A stretch of DNA of 64,000 nucleotides. Source: Desulfurococcaceae archaeon (GTDB lineage: Archaea; Thermoproteota; Thermoprotei_A; Sulfolobales; Desulfurococcaceae). Below the pieces are notes generated by a model, which was not told the origin of the DNA, did no database searches, and saw nothing but the letters and a program-made list of their open reading frames with translations. The DNA is taken from assembly GCA_023269825.1 (NCBI GenBank), contig JAGDWI010000003.1, positions 1 to 64,000 on the forward strand, written 5' to 3'. Shown here in pieces: positions 61,718 to 64,000 of this stretch. The stretch's first letter is position 1. Each line of letters starts with the position of its first letter. Made by a program: the position numbers and the translations under genes.

Positions 61718-62449
61718 ATGTCAACGAGCAAAGTTTACGCGTTAGATACAAGTACCTTAATCACAGTTCTAAGAAACATCCTTGAAGTTATGAAAGCTAA
61801 TGAGAAATACCTTACCAAGCTAGACGCTGATATAGGTGACGCTGACCACGGAATAAACATGGTTAGAGGATTCCAGAAAGTCATGGAACTAATCAATAAG
61901 GAGAACCCGTCTAAACTAGATGCTGGGAGAGCACTACAGTTAACTGGTATGGGTTTACTACAAGTCGTTGGCGGAGCAGCTGGCCCACTCTACGGTATGT
62001 TTTTCCTAGAAGCATCCAAGAAAGTTCAAGGAAAAAAGGAGATTACGGTTAAAGACTTCGCGGATGTCCTAGAAGCAGGGTTAAAAGCAGTTAAAATGGT
62101 TGGTGGAGGCACAGTCGTAGGAGACAAAACAATGGTTGATGTACTTGAACCCGTTGTAGCTAAAGCGAAAGAGATTATATCTAAGAGAGACAACGTTGAC
62201 TTCATAGAACTATTAGAGGAAATAGTTCCATTCGCTAAGGAATGCGTTCTGAACACTATACCGCTTCAAGCTAGAAAAGGAAGAGCAAGCTACCTGGGTG
62301 AACGAAGCAAAAACCACCAAGACCCTGGTGCAACATCAACGTATTTAATCATAAGAACATTCTACGATACTTTGAAGGGAACCACGGGCGTTAAGATAAG
62401 CGAGTATGATCAGGCGACGGGGAAGCTGCTTAAAGAGGAGCCCCTGTAA
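61718..62449 (+). CDS. dhaL: Dihydroxyacetone kinase, nucleotide-binding subunit DhaL
   Basis: 243 aa. KLDADIGDADHGINMVRGF holds the Asp residues that bind Mg-ADP; TGMGLLQVVGGAAGPLYGMF, GGTVVGDKTMVD and ARKGRASYLGERSKNHQDPG are further family motifs. In the PEP-dependent system DhaL keeps ADP bound and passes phosphate from DhaM to dihydroxyacetone held by DhaK. Confidence 0.95.
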   Translation: MSTSKVYALDTSTLITVLRNILEVMKANEKYLTKLDADIGDADHGINMVRGFQKVMELINKENPSKLDAGRALQLTGMGLLQVVGGAAGPLYGMFFLEASKKVQGKKEITVKDFADVLEAGLKAVKMVGGGTVVGDKTMVDVLEPVVAKAKEIISKRDNVDFIELLEEIVPFAKECVLNTIPLQARKGRASYLGERSKNHQDPGATSTYLIIRTFYDTLKGTTGVKISEYDQATGKLLKEEPL

Positions 62450-62552
62450 ACTCGGTCTTCGAGTATTTTTATGACCCCGTGATCACCAGGTATTTTTATA
62501 TTTTTATAATCTTCACGTATTTCACTTTAATAGGTAAACATGGTGCAGCATC

Positions 62553-62945
62553 GTGGTCGGAATAGTGGTGGTTTCCCACAGTAAGAAAGTGAGTGAAGGA
62601 GTTAGAGATATCATTGAAGGCATGGTGGGATCAGGTAAAGTGAAAATAGAGTGCGTAGGAGGCGAATCAACTCTTGGAGTCAGCGCACAGGAAGTTGCTG
62701 AAGCAATCATGAAAGTCTACGATGAGGAAGGAGTAATAGTGTTCGTGGATTTCGGTAGCAGTATAACAGGGAGCAAAGCTGCTCTAGAGATTTTACCTGA
62801 GAACATGAAGCAAAAAGTACATATAACCAATGCTCCTCTCGTAGAAGGCGCCTTCGTAGCAGCAGTTGAAGCTAGTTTAGGTAAAAGTTTAGAGGAAGTA
62901 ATTAAATCAGTGAAAGACGCATTAAGCATTAAGAGAATATTGTGA
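62553..62945 (+). CDS. dhaM: Dihydroxyacetone kinase phosphotransfer subunit DhaM (EIIA-Man-like)
   Basis: 130 aa from GTG. VGIVVVSHSKKVSEGVRDII contains the phosphorylated His-9; FVDFGSSITGSKAALEILPE and LVEGAFVAAVEASLG are conserved in DhaM. Only the EIIA-like domain is present, without the fused HPr and EI-like domains of some bacteria. Its phosphoryl donor (EI and HPr) is not in the window. Confidence 0.92.
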   Translation: MVGIVVVSHSKKVSEGVRDIIEGMVGSGKVKIECVGGESTLGVSAQEVAEAIMKVYDEEGVIVFVDFGSSITGSKAALEILPENMKQKVHITNAPLVEGAFVAAVEASLGKSLEEVIKSVKDALSIKRIL

Positions 62946-62981
62946 AAAAAGTGAAAATAAATTACTAAGGCGAAAATTCTC

Positions 62982-63989
62982 TTAGTTGATCACGGTTAGA
63001 GGCGGTATTCTTATAGCTGGCGTGATGGCGGGTGCTGCAAGTAGTCTCTTTAACTCCTCGTCAACGCGGAGTAACGCTATTCTACCACCCTGCATTTCAA
63101 GAGATGTCATGAATTCACCAATCCAGCTCGCAAATACCTTTAATCCAAGTGATTCAACGTACTGCCTTGCATCTCTGTAGAATAAAAACTTCTCCATGTA
63201 TGGTGTTCCACCAGTACCCTGTGCAACTAATACTACTTCGTCGCCTTTCTGGAGCTTTAAGTCTTCAACTATTTTATCAACCATTAACTTAACTAGTTCC
63301 TTAGATGGCATGTACTTCATTCTCTTAACGCCTGCTTCACCATGTATCCCAATACCGAACTCTATTTCATCCGGACCCAGCTCGAATGTTGGTTTACCAG
63401 CTGCTGGGACAGTGCACGGTGTTAATGCAACACCTATGTCTCTACCATTATCAATTACTTTCTGAGCAACTCTCTTAACTTCCTCGAGTGGCCATCCCTC
63501 TTCAGCAGCTGCTCCAGCTATTTTGTGAACTAGCACAGTTATAGTTGTTCCTCTCCTACGCTCTTTCTCTGGAATAGATACATCGTCGTTTACGATCACG
63601 TAATCCGTTTTAATTCCCTCAGCTGCAGCTAACTCAGCTGCGGTCTTAAAGTTCATTACGTCGCCTGCATAATTCTTAATTATAACAAGTACTCCCGCGT
63701 CTGTTGCAATCTCCTTGATAGCGGCTTGTATTTGGGGTACTGTGGGAGAAGTGAAAGTGAAGCCAGCGCATGCACCATCCAGCATACCGTATCCAACATA
63801 ACCCGCGTGTGCAGGCTCGTGGCCGCTTCCTCCACCCGATACTAGTGCTACTTTATACGAGGGTTTCTTATATCTCCTGTAAATATTGTTCCAGACGGGG
63901 TCTAGTCTCACGAGGTCTGGAACAGCTAGCGCTAATCCTTCCAGCATTTCTCTAACTTCTTCTCCTGGAACATTTATTAGTTTCTTCAA
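62982..63989 (-). CDS. dhaK: Dihydroxyacetone kinase, substrate-binding subunit DhaK
   Basis: 335 aa, complete, ending 11 bp before the window edge. VALVSGGGSGHEPAHAGYVG and LDGACAGFTFTSPTVPQIQA are substrate-domain motifs; FGIGIHGEAGVKRM holds the His that binds dihydroxyacetone covalently. It is convergent with dhaL-dhaM rather than in the same transcript. Confidence 0.95.
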   Translation of the reverse strand: MKKLINVPGEEVREMLEGLALAVPDLVRLDPVWNNIYRRYKKPSYKVALVSGGGSGHEPAHAGYVGYGMLDGACAGFTFTSPTVPQIQAAIKEIATDAGVLVIIKNYAGDVMNFKTAAELAAAEGIKTDYVIVNDDVSIPEKERRRGTTITVLVHKIAGAAAEEGWPLEEVKRVAQKVIDNGRDIGVALTPCTVPAAGKPTFELGPDEIEFGIGIHGEAGVKRMKYMPSKELVKLMVDKIVEDLKLQKGDEVVLVAQGTGGTPYMEKFLFYRDARQYVESLGLKVFASWIGEFMTSLEMQGGRIALLRVDEELKRLLAAPAITPAIRIPPLTVIN

Positions 63990-64000
63990 GACATAACTCA

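Noticed and set aside
1-64000. CRISPR array
   Set aside because: No set of regularly spaced direct repeats was seen anywhere; the only long repeat is the 131-bp inverted pair.

Overview
The window looks like a chromosomal piece of a hyperthermophilic crenarchaeon of the order Desulfurococcales, probably Desulfurococcaceae. The reasons are the archaeal 16S rRNA 5' end, TATA-box promoters with short or absent leaders, frequent GTG and TTG starts, two intron-containing tRNAs, box C/D sRNAs with exact archaeal spacing, the archaeal replication set (PCNA, PriS, GINS), and a tetraether-lipid radical SAM enzyme. I cannot name the genus from sequence alone.

Layout. 1-2000: 5' end of 16S rRNA with its promoter, a GC-rich structured RNA candidate and two HAD phosphatases. 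2100-10900: a tight operon for a group 4 (membrane-bound, energy-converting) [NiFe] hydrogenase with two antiporter-like subunits and, at its head, a GltD-like flavoprotein and a four-cluster ferredoxin. 11000-23500: an accessory, heavily rearranged stretch. It holds a SagB-type nitroreductase with a membrane partner, a nucleotidyltransferase/antitoxin-like pair, several dead genes, and a DUF134/DUF5320/NifX-like/transporter cassette. A foreign-looking P-type ATPase and a VIT1-like gene broken by a tnpB element follow. Two identical 131-bp copies of that element's right end flank the cassette in opposite orientation. 23400-35200: tRNA-Asp, then information-processing genes (nop10, aIF2-alpha, GINS, priS, PCNA, TFS, rpo11, csl4, dph2, L10e) and an STT3-like protein. 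35500-42250: an eight-gene Mrp-type Na+/H+ antiporter operon plus one unknown membrane gene. 42500-48800: small unknown genes, two box C/D sRNAs, glnA with a divergent Lrp regulator, alaX and three tRNAs. 48900-54650: tetraether synthase, AK6-like kinase, circularly permuted GTPase, tandem ubiquitin-like proteins, ADP-forming acyl-CoA synthetase beta subunit and a BtpA-family protein. 54650-64000: a gene-free AT-rich region, a caspase-fold-like secreted protein, a DUF11 surface protein interrupted by one in-frame TAG, an SLC41-type transporter with a PhoU/TrkA-C partner, and dihydroxyacetone kinase genes dhaL, dhaM and dhaK.

How parts work together. The hydrogenase and the separate Mrp antiporter point to an ion-motive-force economy based on ferredoxin/NAD(P)H and H+/Na+ exchange. 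The ADP-forming acyl-CoA synthetase subunit fits peptide or sugar fermentation.

The most unusual items are the hydrogenase with a GltD-like module, the tnpB-bounded metal/anion cassette next to a gutted native P-type ATPase, the amber-interrupted surface protein, and at least four further tnpB 3'-end relics. All functional calls come from reading motifs by eye; no database search was run.
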